Assembly (NCBI GenBank): GCA_905221605.1
Contig: CAJNDS010002845.1
Coordinates: 124,001-188,000, forward strand
Length of the DNA stretch: 64,000 nucleotides
Reading direction: 5' to 3'
From: Symbiodinium natans
Taxonomy: Eukaryota > Sar > Dinophyceae > Suessiales > Symbiodiniaceae
A program made the translations under genes and the position numbers. A model generated the notes under the pieces. That model worked only from the letters and a program-made list of their open reading frames with translations. It was not told where the DNA came from and searched no databases. This document shows, in pieces, positions 38,226 to 50,652 of the stretch. Within the stretch, counting starts at the first letter, position 1, and each line of letters opens with the position of its first letter.

Positions 38226-41200
38226 GCCCGTTTCCGCACCTTTGCGAACGGAGAGATCTCTGTCAAGCTGGAGCAGTCAGTGTCCAACTATGATGTGTTT
38301 GTGGTTCCTGGGCAGCAAAATAAGGCTTGGATTCCGGATCAAAGGCTCACGGTGCTCTGCAGCATGCAATCACATACATGGGCAGGGCTGGGAGGATACT
38401 ACAAACTTCAGCATGGTGTCGGAGCCAAACAACATGTGCATTTTACATGGCCTATGCGGCCGGGGGTTTGTACTACTTCTGTATGGGTGAAGTCTGGGTC
38501 TTCTCGGAGTCTACGGGTAAAGTGGGATTGCTCTTATTCCAGTTTTGTGTGCTATCGGCTTTGGGAAGCGGGTCGAACTGTGGACTGCAGAATGTTGTCC
38601 GACATTGGCTGCCCGGGTGCTTGCAAACCCTCAGGTGTGTGCGCGAGATGACTTCGAGTGTGAGATCAACTTCATGCTCATGCAGGTGCGCAGCTCTGCG
38701 AGAGGTGGAACAGACTTGCCCTTAATAGCATGAATCGGCCAGGCCCCCACAAGCCAGCCAAAGCAAGACAGTGGACGTGTCATGTGTGACGTGTGTTTGA
38801 GTGTGTGTTTTGGCAGTTACTGATCATGCTGGACGCGCTGAAGTCGGAGTCTCCTCACCGAATCACTGTGGTACTGCCTTGCGTGGAGTATGCTCGGCAG
38901 GCCTGAGTCCTGAAATTATGCAAGCGTTAAGCCTAGATGTCGTGCAAATCCAGTGAACGATGTTTGCAGCGTGAGGATCGAAAGTTCGAGGCTGGAGAAG
39001 CAATCGCCCCTAAGCTCTTGCTGCTGCCTTGGAGTGAGCTTCTGTGTTACTTGTGCGACCCTGTGTCTGTGCTTTGCATCATCAGCCGGCATTGGGCATT
39101 CGCCTCAATACCATCTCTGCGCCGCAACCCAAACCATTCTGGCATAAACTCATCAGACCATATTAGACCTTACAGGCCTTGCCTGCTCACGTGCATACGC
39201 GGCCCCGAAAGTCATCGCCAGCTCTTCGCCCCAAGCCTGCCCACCCTGCACATGGGCACCCGCTTGTGCGCATCAGGTGTGCATGTTGGCTTAAGGTTCG
39301 CATATGATGTGTCCCTGTCACACGGCTTTGCACAGTCATCCCTTTCTCAGGGGTTGGTGGTTAGTGGTGACCTAAAGCTCCTTCAGACGTAATCAAACAA
39401 AGCCAACCAAGCCCTGGACGTGTTTCTCTAGAAGCTGACATGCGTGCAGGTTCAATTCCCAAAACACTGTTCGTCACAATGCGGAGTTCTTGGGCTTACG
39501 AACAGAGGCGGCATGGTTGCTGAAGCCGTGCACTGCAGCATGCGTTGACGTTGGCGCCACATTTGGGGGGGACATCGGGCTCTCGCCCAGGCCCACCAGG
39601 TCTCCTCGGATTCCCTGGCCATGTTGACAGACATGACTCATGACAAAACCAAGGTTTTTGCATTGTGCTGTGGGCAGTCTGTTGTCATCTGCTGTCCAAA
39701 CCACCCCACGCAGTCCAGTCCACATCTTGGTGCTTGAGTTGCTGGATGGGCCGGGCTTCAAGGCTAGTTAGAGTTAAGTTTAGATTTCGGTTCATGTATA
39801 CAACCCGAGGCCCTCCAAAAGGCGCTACTGTAAGGCCAACACTAGCCCCGGGAGTTTCCAGGGCATTTCAAGCACTGCCCAGAGTTTATCAGCCAACAGG
39901 GGCCCAGGTGAACTAGTCCTGCAGTTAAAAGCAGCTGAGTGACTGCGTGAGGGATCACATGGGGAGGAGTTTTGATTTTGAGAAGTTGGTCAGACTAAGG
40001 GGCGGCGGTTAAGGGGCCTGGAGCGTGGAACTCACGGATCTGCCGGTTGGGAACGTTTCCATAAGCCGGAGCGCTGGCGAGGTCGTCCGCTCCGCTCATT
40101 AACCTTTCCGATCGCATGAGATCGACTGACGGGAAAACCGGAAGAACGAGCCAACCCGAAACATGATCCTGGAACTCATGTCCCTTACAGAACCTAACAC
40201 AAAAAAAGCTGAATGCATCCTAACGCCCTAAACCGAGAACTGCGGAAAAAAACACACTAAACTTTTTCAACCCCCTTGGGTTGGGTGTGTGTGCTTTGTG
40301 GACGTGTTCTGTGTTCTTCGCAACTCAGTCTACTTCTCCTCATTCGATCTGTCTCCCGTCGGCGTTGCAGTATTGATCGCCTTGCACGACTCAGTTCAAA
40401 GACTCCGTTGAAAGGACTCGTCAGCGACAGCTGCCACCAAGCGAAACAAATAGATTAGATTACACATCCCAGTTGGCCAAGGCTCCACCTGATGGCGACG
40501 GCGGGCGCAGACCGTTTCGTCACCATTGACTTGCACAACCAGGTGCACTTGGTTTGCAAGCTAGCTGCCGAAGGATCACAACCATGATCGTAGTACAGTG
40601 CGGCAGTCACTGAGACTGCCAGCTGTGTTTCTGAATTAACTTCGGTTTTTGGCAAAGCAATGTTGGGTGCACTTTCACACGCGGCTAGTCAAGGAGCTGA
40701 GAACTGAGAAATTGCCCCAGGCAGAAGCTGGCTTTAGCCCAGCACAGGCCGCGCTTGATGAATTGACCTGTGAGCAGGGGGCCCAGCAGTTGATCCAACA
40801 CATCAAACCATCTGCTTGATTTTGCAATTGCCTGACAGTACGCCAAGTTAAGTGCACGTAGAGGATTCTCAGTAGATGAGTAGATGAGTGATTCCTGCTG
40901 ATAGATGCAGGCGTTGTCGTATTTGGGGAAGCAATGATGGTAGGCAGGTGGCGTTTCAATTTTATGTGGAGTCGGGCTGAAGGGGCTGAAACGGCTGAAG
41001 CTCTCAGGAAATACCTTGGAGCCTTTATTCGGGAAGCGATCCCGGGCTTCAAGCCGGAGGCACCCCCCCTAAAGACTGAAGCTACTTTGCTCTCTGTGTC
41101 TCTGCTCTCTTTATTCTCTGTCTCGCTCTCTCGGCTCTGCTTCTCTCTCTCTCTCTCTCCCTCTCTCTCTCCTTCTCATTCTCTTCCTTTCCCCTCTCTT

Positions 41201-44200
41201 CCTCCTGTTTTTGTTTTATCTCTCTCGCTCTCTGTCCCTTTCTCCTTCTCTGCAGACTGAACTGCATACGTGCCTACTAGTCCGATTGTGTCTCGCAGTT
41301 GCCCGTGAGCAATGGAAACGTGCGGAGATGGTGTGGAGTATTGTGGCGTGTGATGGCACGCAGCATCAGAAATGATATATATATATATATATATGTATGT
41401 ATATATGTGTATATGTGTATATGTATATATGTGTATATGTGTATATGTGTATATGTGTATATGTGTATATGTGTATATGTGTATATGTGTATATGTATAT
41501 ATGGATATATGTATATATGTATATATGTATATATGTATATATGTATGTATATATGTATATATGTATATATGTATATGTGTATATATATGTATAATGTATA
41601 CATGTATACATGCATGTATACATGTATATATGTATATATGTACTCGTATATATGTATATCTCATACATAGCCGAATCTTGCCACGGGAGACTGGATGTGT
41701 CATTCGTCTCAGGAGACGTTGGTTTGTGCCACCGACGCTGGGGGTGCCAAGCGGACAAGGAAAATGGCAGATGAGTTGCAGGCAGGCCGGCCCAGTTCAT
41801 GCTGCCGTTCATGTACAAATATATACAACGTACCGCTGCTAAGTGTGTTGGCTGAGTTCTGCTGTTGGGTTCTGGTGAGCGATGGTCATGTCTAACGACT
41901 GCAAGCCAGGTCGGATTCATGATGGCCGACAAGTTTAGGCCCAAAGCAGGCGAAGTCGGCCAGGCCATGTCATGATTCCTTGTTTCGGTCAAGCAGATGC
42001 AGCCACTTTCAAGCTGCTGGTGTGCTTTCATGGAGTGTGAGCTGTTAGTGGTCAGGCAGCGTCCAGTTGTTGCGCAGTCCCGATAACGGACCTTCGCTGC
42101 CATTAGCCTCAAAGGGTTTGAAGACAAAACGGAAGTGTTTAAATGTTTCGGGCAAATTAACTCGCCGGCAAGACGCCTGGACGTATGACCATCTCGGAGG
42201 AAGCATTCAAAGATGCCCTCCAACGAGTCGAGATCATCCTGCGAGACCTCATGGACGTAGTGCCCGGGCATGTTTCAGAGAAGCCACAGTTGCGGGAATC
42301 GGTGTGACTGCAGTATACTGTTGTTGGCCATTGTGCTGCATCATGCTGTGTCGCGTCACTAGAGCAATACGTAGTAACACTCACGTCCAACGAGGGACAA
42401 TCACTTTGCCAGAGAGGGTCTTTGTGCCGCCTTTCGATTGCCTTTCGATTTTCCTGTTGGTGTAGCTGTATACAGCATTTGCTACTTGTTGATTGTCAGA
42501 AGCTTTTTTCTCGAAGGTTTCTAAGCTTTAACGTCCAAACGTGTCGGCAGACGCTTCTCTTTGGTCTTCAGCCAAGCTTCTACTTCAACACTGCCCCAAT
42601 GAACAAACTTGTGCTCGCCTGTAGTCTCGACTCAATCATCTGCACGTGGCCTTGACAAGAACCGAGAGACTCAAATCGACACGTCTTTAAAGGATGACTG
42701 GCAGTTTCTCCTAGTGCCAACCTCGATTCGAAATAAGACTGTTCAGTTCAGTTTCTAAACAGAATCCATGGCCTTGTCCTGAACGTCGGCACCTCGGAGA
42801 CGTTTTCGGCGACTTACGCAGAAGCCGTTCCGCCGGAGTAGGGCGCTGCACTCTTCAGGCAGACAGGAAGAAGCAACGACACCGCACGTGGGACTGCGAC
42901 AAAAGACCTGAAGCGAGAACATATGAGAAGAGCCAGCCCAATCCCAAACTCGACTAAACCGGGACATGGAGGATCAGGGCTTGACACATGGCCAAGGAAA
43001 GTGTTAAAGCGAGAGCATTTTGGAAAATTGTCTGCAACAGCATATTTATGCGGCTGCTGCAGTTTTTCAGCCAGCTCTGGTGGTCGTGGTCGTTTCCCGT
43101 CACAGTGACTGACTGTTTCCTTCCCGTGCAACAAAAGTCAACTCATGTTGCATCTGCTAGAGTTCTCAGGAGTGCATTCAGGGCCCAGTGAGCTCTTCGC
43201 AGCCGAAGCTCGACGTCACATTCAGTGGCAACTTTATGCAGAGTGAAGAGAAGGAGTCCGATAGGATAAGCACCTCCAACTTGGGCCCGAAGCTGAGCAC
43301 AGAGTTGTCCTTGTCGGAGAACAACATCCAGCCTCCCGGAAGCCCACGCGTTCGTCTTCCTGATGATCCCCATGCAGTTCCCGTACTCGAACCAATCACT
43401 GGCATGGCGTCTTCAGAGACTCATGGACAGCCTCAGGAAAGCACCAGGGACAAAAGCACCAGATGGAACAGACAAGTCTCAGTGATGGCTGAGCGGTCAA
43501 GGCACCTTGCCCAAAGTGCCCAGGACTTGGATGACGAGGACTTTCACATCCGGTTTCAGATGCATGAGTTCTTCCGCAGCATTCACGACGAGACCTTCTC
43601 GCACCGGAACTCTCGAAGACGGAGCGTCTGCAACACTAACACTGCCCCTCTCGTCGTTGTAAGACCCAGTAGCCTGTCCAAGCCTTTCGTGTTCGAAAGT
43701 TGGGCAGCCATGGCAATTGTGATGATCGTCGCGGACGGATTCAGGCCAGGTTTGAAGCGTGCTGTCGCAATGCACCCAACAACAAGCAGATAACTCAAGG
43801 TCAGCAACACGTTTTGGGCAAGTGCCCAAGTAGGCAGCACTTGAAACAAATGTTGGCCCATGTCGGCCCATTTGGCCAGGATTCCATTGCTTGCGTTGCC
43901 CGGGGACGTCCTACAGCTTTTCGACGTGCTCCTGCTGACCTTCTGGCTTGTCAGCATCCCGGTCATATGGACCATGAGACGAGGACAGACACGGACTACC
44001 CAGTGGGCGAGATGTTTTTGGCTTGAGATCGTCTTCGCTGCATCAACTGCTTGCATTCTTGTGCCGAACGCATTTTCATTCGCCACTCTGCTTCGAGGCC
44101 GGCATCAGCCTGGACTCATCCGTCACATTGCATTTTCTTGGTAAAATCTGCTTCGCAGTGATCATTCCCTTGCACCTGAGTGCCTGCAGGTCTGCCTTTG

Positions 44201-47200
44201 CTTCGCATTTCCTACATTGCCAGCTTCTGGGACATACTGTCTTCCAGGCGAGCTTCAGCAAGCTTCAGCAATTCATGACCTTGGCAGCCGGCAATGAAGC
44301 TTAGGGCTTAGGGCTTGGGGCTGCCTTTTGCTCAGGCATGCCCGGCCCTGGATTCAGAGATGCAGTCGGGAAGTACGCTTCGTTTTGAACCTGCTGCTGC
44401 TCGGCTTGCACAAAGCTCCTGCAGAATTCCACATCCCGATAAAGGATGTCGTGTGCGGAGTGACTAGCACGCTAGCTAGTAACTCAAGCAGCAGATTGAC
44501 ATGAAACCTTCGCGCCTCTATTCCTTGGTGTAATTACCCTTTTCTTAGTACCAGCAAGTCCTGGCTTTTCGCTGGCTTTCCCTTGTGAGGCTGGCACTGA
44601 TGACTGGTGCATTGTTGCTCCATGTTCTCACATGCACGTGGTATGCAGTGGGAAATCACGCTGATGGATGGGTGCAAGATCAAGGTGTTGAGCGGCTTCC
44701 ACCGATCGAGCAATATCGCATTGCTGCCGAATGGGCCCTTTCTCGACTTCCACCTTCGCGACTTCCCGAAAACATGTTGCTCAAGACCCAACAGGAACGT
44801 TGGATGGCGGTGGCGGCAACTACAGTGGCCATGGTGTTTGGCTCCATCTTTACGTCCATCGTGACAAATGACATGTCAGACATTCGGCGTTTCCACAGTG
44901 CCCAGCGGAAGTCCGAGAATGAACTTCTGAAGTATCTCAGGGCCTATCCGGTATCTTGGGATTTGGAAGCGGAACTGAAGGCACGATGGGGTGGGATCTG
45001 CTTTTAGTTTCAACTCGCAAGGGCTTGAAGTTCGAGCTTACCTACAAGCTTTTTGCTTGTCCGAGCTTACGTACACCTGTGCACATCTGTGCACTAGGTG
45101 CCTGCTCCGCAGGCATGAGCGTCGCGCTCGGACACGCTTTTGTTCCGAGCGCGCTCTGTAGGTCTATGCCTGTGACTGTGTGAGTTTGGCCTCTGGACAT
45201 CTCAAGACATTCCAAAGCCAAGGCTACGCATTTCATCCCCATATACACCCCTCATTCGCCACTCTCCATCCTACTCCTTGTGCTGCCTTTTGTCCTGCCT
45301 TGGGGGCCATCTTGGGGTGAAGTTTCAAAACAAGACCACAGGCTGCAGCTTGAAGAAAACTTCGAAAGTGTTGCCGCGCACATCTTGGAAGTTCTTGAAA
45401 GGTCGCTTGATGCTGTGGGTGGGGTGGGGAGGAGGTCCTACTAGTAGCTGCGGAATGCAGCCACTGCATCCTTGCGCTCATACTCAAAGGCGCGTTCCAA
45501 AAGCCGTTGTGGTGTCCACACTCCTCCAGGGCCCAGCCTATGCCGAAGGTGATGCAGCAGAGGAGGGCCACTAGAATCACTATAAGTGCTGGTGGAGCGG
45601 GGGCGAATCAAGTGAGAGCATGCACGGGGTGGTGAGTGGCTGCGTAGGCTGCAGTGCAACATTCGTGCAACACAGCTGAGTAGAAATGCTTTTCAATGAG
45701 CTTCACACGTTGCAGCTGTACGCCCGGTAGTACGCCCTGCTTCAGGCATACCTTGGCCGGAGCAGGTCCCTGATTCAGCCTCCACGGAAGGAAGAGATGG
45801 CGCCCTTGTTGCCCAATTTTCTGTACCGTGAGCTCTGCAAGGAAGCTCTTTCCCCAGTCATTGCGAACCACGACTTTTTGAATGGCCTCAGATTCCGGTA
45901 CCCGGCCTTCCACAGTTCTCTCTGTGTGGAATGCCTTAGTGACTGGCACATAGCGACAGAAGAGATCCTGTTTTCGGCCGGTCCACGTTGTCATAGCATG
46001 CTCTTTATTGCCAGAGGGCAGGTCACTTATCGCAAGTCCATCTCGGAGGTTGTTTCTTCACCCATTAACATTCGCAACGACTTGCTCTCCAAAGATCTGA
46101 ACGTATCGAAGGCGGTGATCCCCTTGCAAAGGTTTGGGAGTTCCGTCGAGGAGAATCTGGGCTCTGGGGACTGGATCTGTGAGCAGTGCCGCTTGTCTCC
46201 TGTGAGCAAACCAGTGGCTCGAGCATTAACTACAGGGCTTTATGAGACAGTGACTATATCAGTGGTGCATCTCACAATCCAGGCCTCTGGACAGAATGGA
46301 ACTTCCTTGGTACAGCTGCATCGAAACCAGGACTTTCGCTTGGAGCTCTTGTTGTAGATTTCTGCTTCGAAAAGGGCCTTGATGCCTGCCCTTGGAGATT
46401 GTCAGCACGCTGTCTACAGCATGCTTCTCAATGTTATGGTTGTGAGCCTGTTGCTCGTTCATGGCTTGAAGTGGAGACCTCACACTAAGCTTGTCTGCCG
46501 TCATGCACAGGAGCCACGCTTTTGTGCCTCGGTGATGAGAATCTCCTAAAATACGCGGGCTTGCACAAGGAGGTGATGGCCGAGCTTCTCACCTATGCCA
46601 GGCCTGAAGAATGGTCGCCTTGTCGCCTCATCTTCTGCAATCTGCTTCAGATCCTTTGGAAACTTAGGGCTCCTTGGGACGGGGTGGACAGGCAAATCGG
46701 AAGCAAAGGGTACAGGATCAGTAATTTGCACACAAGCCTGGACTTGGCGCGATCGGAAGGGACTGTCGCCCGCAGCTGGCCACACCCTAGAGAGCAAGAA
46801 AGTACTAAGGTGGTCGGGGTGGGTGGGTGGGGGGTGGGTGGCCGGGGTTTGAGGTGTGAGGAGGGGCAAGAAGAGGGTTCCCTGACCAGAACCATCCCGC
46901 CACAGCGTCGGCGAAGTTCGAGTTGAAACTCACATCATGGAAGAACCCCATCGATGAAACTTGGAGTGGTCATGTTTGGGCATAGCTGGCCTAAAATCAA
47001 AGTTCCCCAGGTGCCAGTGATGTCAGCCTTGGCCTGTGTCTCTAGCCCGGCCCAGTCCGTGAGTCTGACAATTCCCTGATCTCTTTCCCGTGGTTCTGAT
47101 CAGGGTGCCAAGGCTGCCTCGTAGCTTATGCTCAGTTGTACGATCAACATTCTCTGGGGATGCTTGTTGATGTCCCTCCAACTGTAAGAGTGAGCTAAAG

Positions 47201-50200
47201 GCGCCCACATGGCGCAGGCTATTCGTGGAAAACTTGAACGATGTGGCGGATGATGACCTGACAGACCTTCCGATGTCTTTGGAAGATGCAAAGTCTTGGA
47301 CATGATTTCGTTCGCATCGAGCTGGATGTTTGATGGAGACTACCTGCACTTAACCTTCTGAAGTCGGAAGGTCGCTGAAGTGTAGTGCAATGTCATGCAA
47401 ATGAGTTTTCAGGTTTGTGCGAACTTTGCAAACGCAGCTCACACGCACAGATCTGCCAGTGGCAAAAGCTACAATGGACATGATCTTACGCAAACATTGA
47501 CGATGCCTCAGGAGAAGTTCACGGGATGAAACGCATATGAAACGCAATGAAATTGGATGAGCGTAGGCATCGTGAATAGCAGCACCTCAGTGTGCCGGGG
47601 AGCATCGGGGAAAGGTGCTTCTCTATCCTTCACCGACTGCATTGTGATCTTCATAAAAAGTCAGCACAGGTTTTTGGTTGTCTCTTTGCGTGTCGCAGAT
47701 CACCTTGCGTTTGACAATGACGCCAGTGCAGCAGGCACCATGGGGTTATGGCTTGTGTTCGGCACGATGGTGGCCGAAACTGTTTGGTCCCGACGATCGT
47801 ACGCAAAGATTGACGATGCCTGATAAGAAGTTCACGGGATGTAATGCAATGAAATTTGATGAGCTCAGGCATCGTGAGTAGCAGCACGTCAGTGTGCCTC
47901 GGAGCGTCGGAGAAAGGTGCGTCCTTATCCTTCACCGACTGCATGGTGATCTTCGTAAAGTCAGCACAGGGCAGTTTTCATCGCAGAAGTCCCTCACTTT
48001 TTTGGTTGTCTCTTTGCGTGTCGCAGATCACCTTGCGCTTCACAATGACACCAGTGCAGCAGGCCCCAAGGGGTTTTGGTTCGTGTTCGGCTCGATGGCC
48101 TCAACACGGTCGAGTATTTAAATCATGGCAGTCGAGACATTTGGACGGTTCGACTGAGAGGGAGGCAGACAACGCTAAAATGTATGCAGAAACTCGAGAA
48201 GCTCTTCGCCTTGCTCTGCACTGAACAGATTTGTTTCTCCATGTCAACTGCTACCGCATGCCTTCTTCTACACCCTTTCAGAGCCAAGCTCGAAGGGTCT
48301 TCAGAATTCTTTAAGTTTCTTTTTGAACTCTTGCGCTCCGACTGCACTGGCATTCAACGACCCCGACACGTCGTGTGTCGGGTTGTGGAGGCCGGTGTTG
48401 TCAGCAATCTGGCGGGCCGTCGGCCTTGGCATCCATCGACAGCAAATTCCACCCCGGGAAGTCAGGGGAGGCTGTGTTCTCAAAGAAGGACTGCGCACTG
48501 TATATACATAGCTTCGCAAAGGTCCCGGCCAAGGTCAATCCCGGCCTGTAGATTTGACGAGAGCGGTGCGCAGTGAGTCAGCGGTGGACGTCAAAGAAGT
48601 TGGCGCCTTGCCAGGCTGGATTGCCAAGCTGTAGAAGAACCAGGGGCCAGAAGCAAGAGTAAACATTGCAACATGCAGTCCCAGGTGAAGATCATCTCAG
48701 ACGCATCCTTGAACCCCTCGGATGTCATCATTGTGGATGACATGTCGTGTGCTTGGATCTCCTTGCATGAGCAGCTGGCATCGTCCTTAGGCATATGTGG
48801 GCGTGTCGCTTCGTTCTGTTCGGTAGCCTAATGCGGTCAAATTCGAGGACGGCATAAGTACTCGGAACTGGTGGCTATGAGTCGCAGTGAGTATCGCGAG
48901 TAAAGTGAGCAAAGCCCATGCTCCAAGGTTCGACACCTGCGGCAGCTTAGTCAAAGTTGTTGAGGCAGTCCGGAACTTTGCCCCAGAGGCCGGAGGCAAA
49001 GACTTGCGCAACATAGTTGACGCCCACTGCTGATTGTGTTGACATGTTTGGGTTGCTCGTGGACGCAGACAACGAAGACAACGAAGACAACGAAGACAAC
49101 GAAGACAACGAAGACAACGAATAGGATGCACGACTTTGCATCACAGGCTCGAATCTACGCCGTGGGGACTCATGGCTACTTCTCCAAGGTCAGGTGTGCT
49201 CTGCAGGTGTGCTCTGCAAGCTTGGCCGTGACCAGCCTTCAAGGCATTTTGTCAGAGTCTCCCCCATCGCAATGACAACGCTTCTCGAATCGTTTAGGGT
49301 TTAGGGTTTAGGGTTTAGGGTTTCGGGTTTAGGGTTTAGGGATTTCGACTGTAGCCTCCTGTGTTGTGTGTTCACCGTGTTGCCTACAATCGCAATTTTG
49401 GTGAAAGTCCACTTGGAATTCTTTCTGCGTTGCAATCCCTCTAGCGTACAGCTGCTGACAGCTGACGGCTGGATCCTTGTTGAGCCCGAGTTTCGACCTG
49501 CATTCCTTGAGTGCAAGGAAGCCTACTGAACTGTAATTACTCAGCCAGCGATCGGTGGTGAATGATTCGATGCCATTTCCATGCCACTCATGTTGCAGTC
49601 TGTCTGAGCAGCTGGAGTGTCACAACCACAAACCAATGTAGATGTGCATGAGGCTTGCACCGCTTATGCGGAGAGGTGGTGAGTCGATGTGAGTAGGATC
49701 TTCGCTCAGACTGCTGGGGTCGCCCGCCATGCGCTACGTCGGCGACCATGGCTTCATGGAACAGTCATGAAACTCATGGAACCCGAAGACACCGCAGAAG
49801 AGAGCTTTTCAAGTTGCGAGGGCCCGACAAGAGACGGGCCCGAACAGACACACGGGACACAGGGTGCCCTCATCTCGTCAGACGACACGAGTATCCTTGA
49901 TCCTTACTCCGTGCCCCAAACGAGTGGCACATATGACATCCAAGATTGACAAATATGTCTCGAAGTATTTCCTCCCGACCTACCGAGCTAGCCCGTGACA
50001 TGGCCGCCGCAATGAGACGGGACATTCGGCCGTGCGGCGTTTTCAAATTGCTATCTACGCGCATGCCCATGCCTAGTCCAGGTCAGCAAACCGACAGCGA
50101 CTGCCCATAAGGGCACTCCGGGACATCATTAATTACGGTCGGCCTATGACTATACCGACTATACCGTCCAATACTGCGACGATGAGGCTTCGAGACATGC

Positions 50201-50652
50201 ACTCTTGAAGGGAGTGTGTAAATGTAAGAACCTTGAACGTCTGGGACTCGCTTCCCACTGAACATGGCATCAGTTCGGCTTGAACGTGTGCCGACTAAAT
50301 CGATCACCGCCGATCCATTCAGCCGGTATTAGGTCATCAACACCATGCAGCATCGCGAGATTCATTAGCAGCCTTCCTTCAGCGTGCCTTGAAAATCGAC
50401 GATGACGTTCGTTTTGCTTCATCGGTTGGGTTCTTTGAATTTTGCAGGGTTTGAACCCCAGCGGCCGCTTGCGACGGGAGGACGCGACCGCCTAAGATGG
50501 CAGTATGGTCCGTCCTTCACACACACACACATGCACCGAAGGTCACGATCACATCGGACATTGATCCGAAATTTGGTGACAGCAAGATGCATCAACATTC
50601 AGATGAACGATCGGAATACATCGATCAATTGTACATCGCAGACCTTGTCGCT
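38226..50652 (+). CDS. PRPS: Ribose-phosphate pyrophosphokinase (PRPP synthetase), N-terminus missing
   Basis: Makes PRPP from ribose 5-phosphate and ATP for nucleotide, His and NAD synthesis. Exons by phase: 38226-38303 ([14 protein letters not shown]), 38635-38685, 38817-38900 (LLIMLDALK...YARQ), 38976-39013 ([13 protein letters not shown]), 40482-40542 ([16 protein letters not shown]), about 41005-41060, 41713-41781 ([18 protein letters not shown]), 48686-48743 with 48928-48988 (IIVDDM|FDTCGSL, the PRPP-binding loop), 49147-49188 ([14 protein letters not shown]), and tentatively 50542-50652 ([14 protein letters not shown], similar to the usual penultimate strand and helix). All conserved active-site blocks are in the right order. 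The intron from 41782 to 48685 is 6.9 kb and contains the ion-channel gene. The 'RQDRK' ATP loop lacks the second Lys-x-Arg seen in many homologues. Assignment is firm; the first and last exons are not resolved. Confidence 0.9.
41096..41262 (+). repeat. (TC)n-rich polypyrimidine tract
   Basis: CT/TC repeats with short interruptions, within a PRPP synthetase intron. Confidence 0.9.
41373..41660 (+). repeat. (TATATG/TGTATA)n AT-rich array
   Basis: A dense alternating purine-pyrimidine repeat of TATATG, TGTATA and related hexamers, about 290 bp. It is open in several frames on both strands, producing a spurious 301-codon minus-strand ORF (42271-41366). Confidence 0.97.
42201..42246 (+). other. 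Unassigned exon-like segment
   Basis: After an AG|G acceptor, a plus frame reads [19 protein letters not shown], an amphipathic helix-like segment, then meets a possible GT donor. It lies between PRPP synthetase exon 41713-41781 and the channel N-terminus and could belong to either. No family was recognised. Confidence 0.35.
43188..47305 (+). CDS. EAG/CNG-type ion channel with cyclic-nucleotide-binding domain (start not found)
   Basis: Plasma- or endomembrane cation channel of the large dinoflagellate KCNH/CNG-like family. First exon, about 43188-43746: Ser-rich, presumably disordered cytoplasmic N-terminus, then a hydrophobic segment ([16 protein letters not shown], likely S1). Second, about 43879-43980: [17 protein letters not shown] (S2-like). 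Exon about 44549-44980: S5 ([21 protein letters not shown]), pore helix region ([11 protein letters not shown]), S6 ([22 protein letters not shown]), and C-linker. Exon about 45789-46048: CNBD core ([12 protein letters not shown]...[17 protein letters not shown]). Further exons: about 46149-46193 (GSGDWICEQ), 46511-46601 ([14 protein letters not shown]), possibly 46911-46984, and an acidic last exon 47218-47305 ending in TGA. S3-S4 was only partly located (around 44030-44290). No TxGYG selectivity filter is visible. The whole gene lies between two PRPP synthetase exons on the same strand. Confidence 0.8.
47490..48112. repeat. Imperfect tandem duplication, unit about 320 bp
   Basis: The block starting near 47491 (CAAACATTGACGATGCC) recurs near 47814 with an offset of 323 nt. 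It includes matching stretches around AAGTTCACGGGATG, CTTCACCGACTGCAT and TTGGTTGTCTCTTTGCGTGT. The second copy has a 30-nt insertion and substitutions. Open frames exist on both strands in both copies; no family was recognised. It lies just downstream of the channel gene, inside the PRPP synthetase intron. Confidence 0.85.
49068..49122 (+). repeat. 9-nt minisatellite (AACGAAGAC)n, about 6 units
   Basis: Near-perfect tandem array in the short intron between PRPP synthetase exons 48928-48988 and 49147-49188. It ends 24 nt before the acceptor AG. Confidence 0.95.
49293..49341 (+). repeat. Interstitial telomere-type array (TTTAGGG)7
   Basis: Seven heptamers, one of them TTTCGGG. TTTAGGG is the telomere repeat reported for dinoflagellates and plants. 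It lies in the downstream part of the PRPP synthetase gene, not at a sequence end. Confidence 0.95.
49689..49949 (+). other. Uncharacterised 86-codon segment, possible exon
   Basis: An open plus frame with acidic, Ser/Thr-rich composition in its second half ([18 protein letters not shown] and onward) ends at TGA 49947-49949. It could be an exon of the PRPP synthetase gene or a separate small gene. No signature was recognised. Confidence 0.3.

Noticed and set aside
41366-42271. 301-codon minus-strand ORF rich in Tyr/Ile/His
   Set aside because: Produced by the TATATG array; the non-repeat part has no signature and overlaps PRPP synthetase exon 41713-41781 on the other strand.
50440-50475. tRNA-like GTTCAAACC on the minus strand
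   Set aside because: Only two to three pairs can form in the T arm; no cloverleaf.
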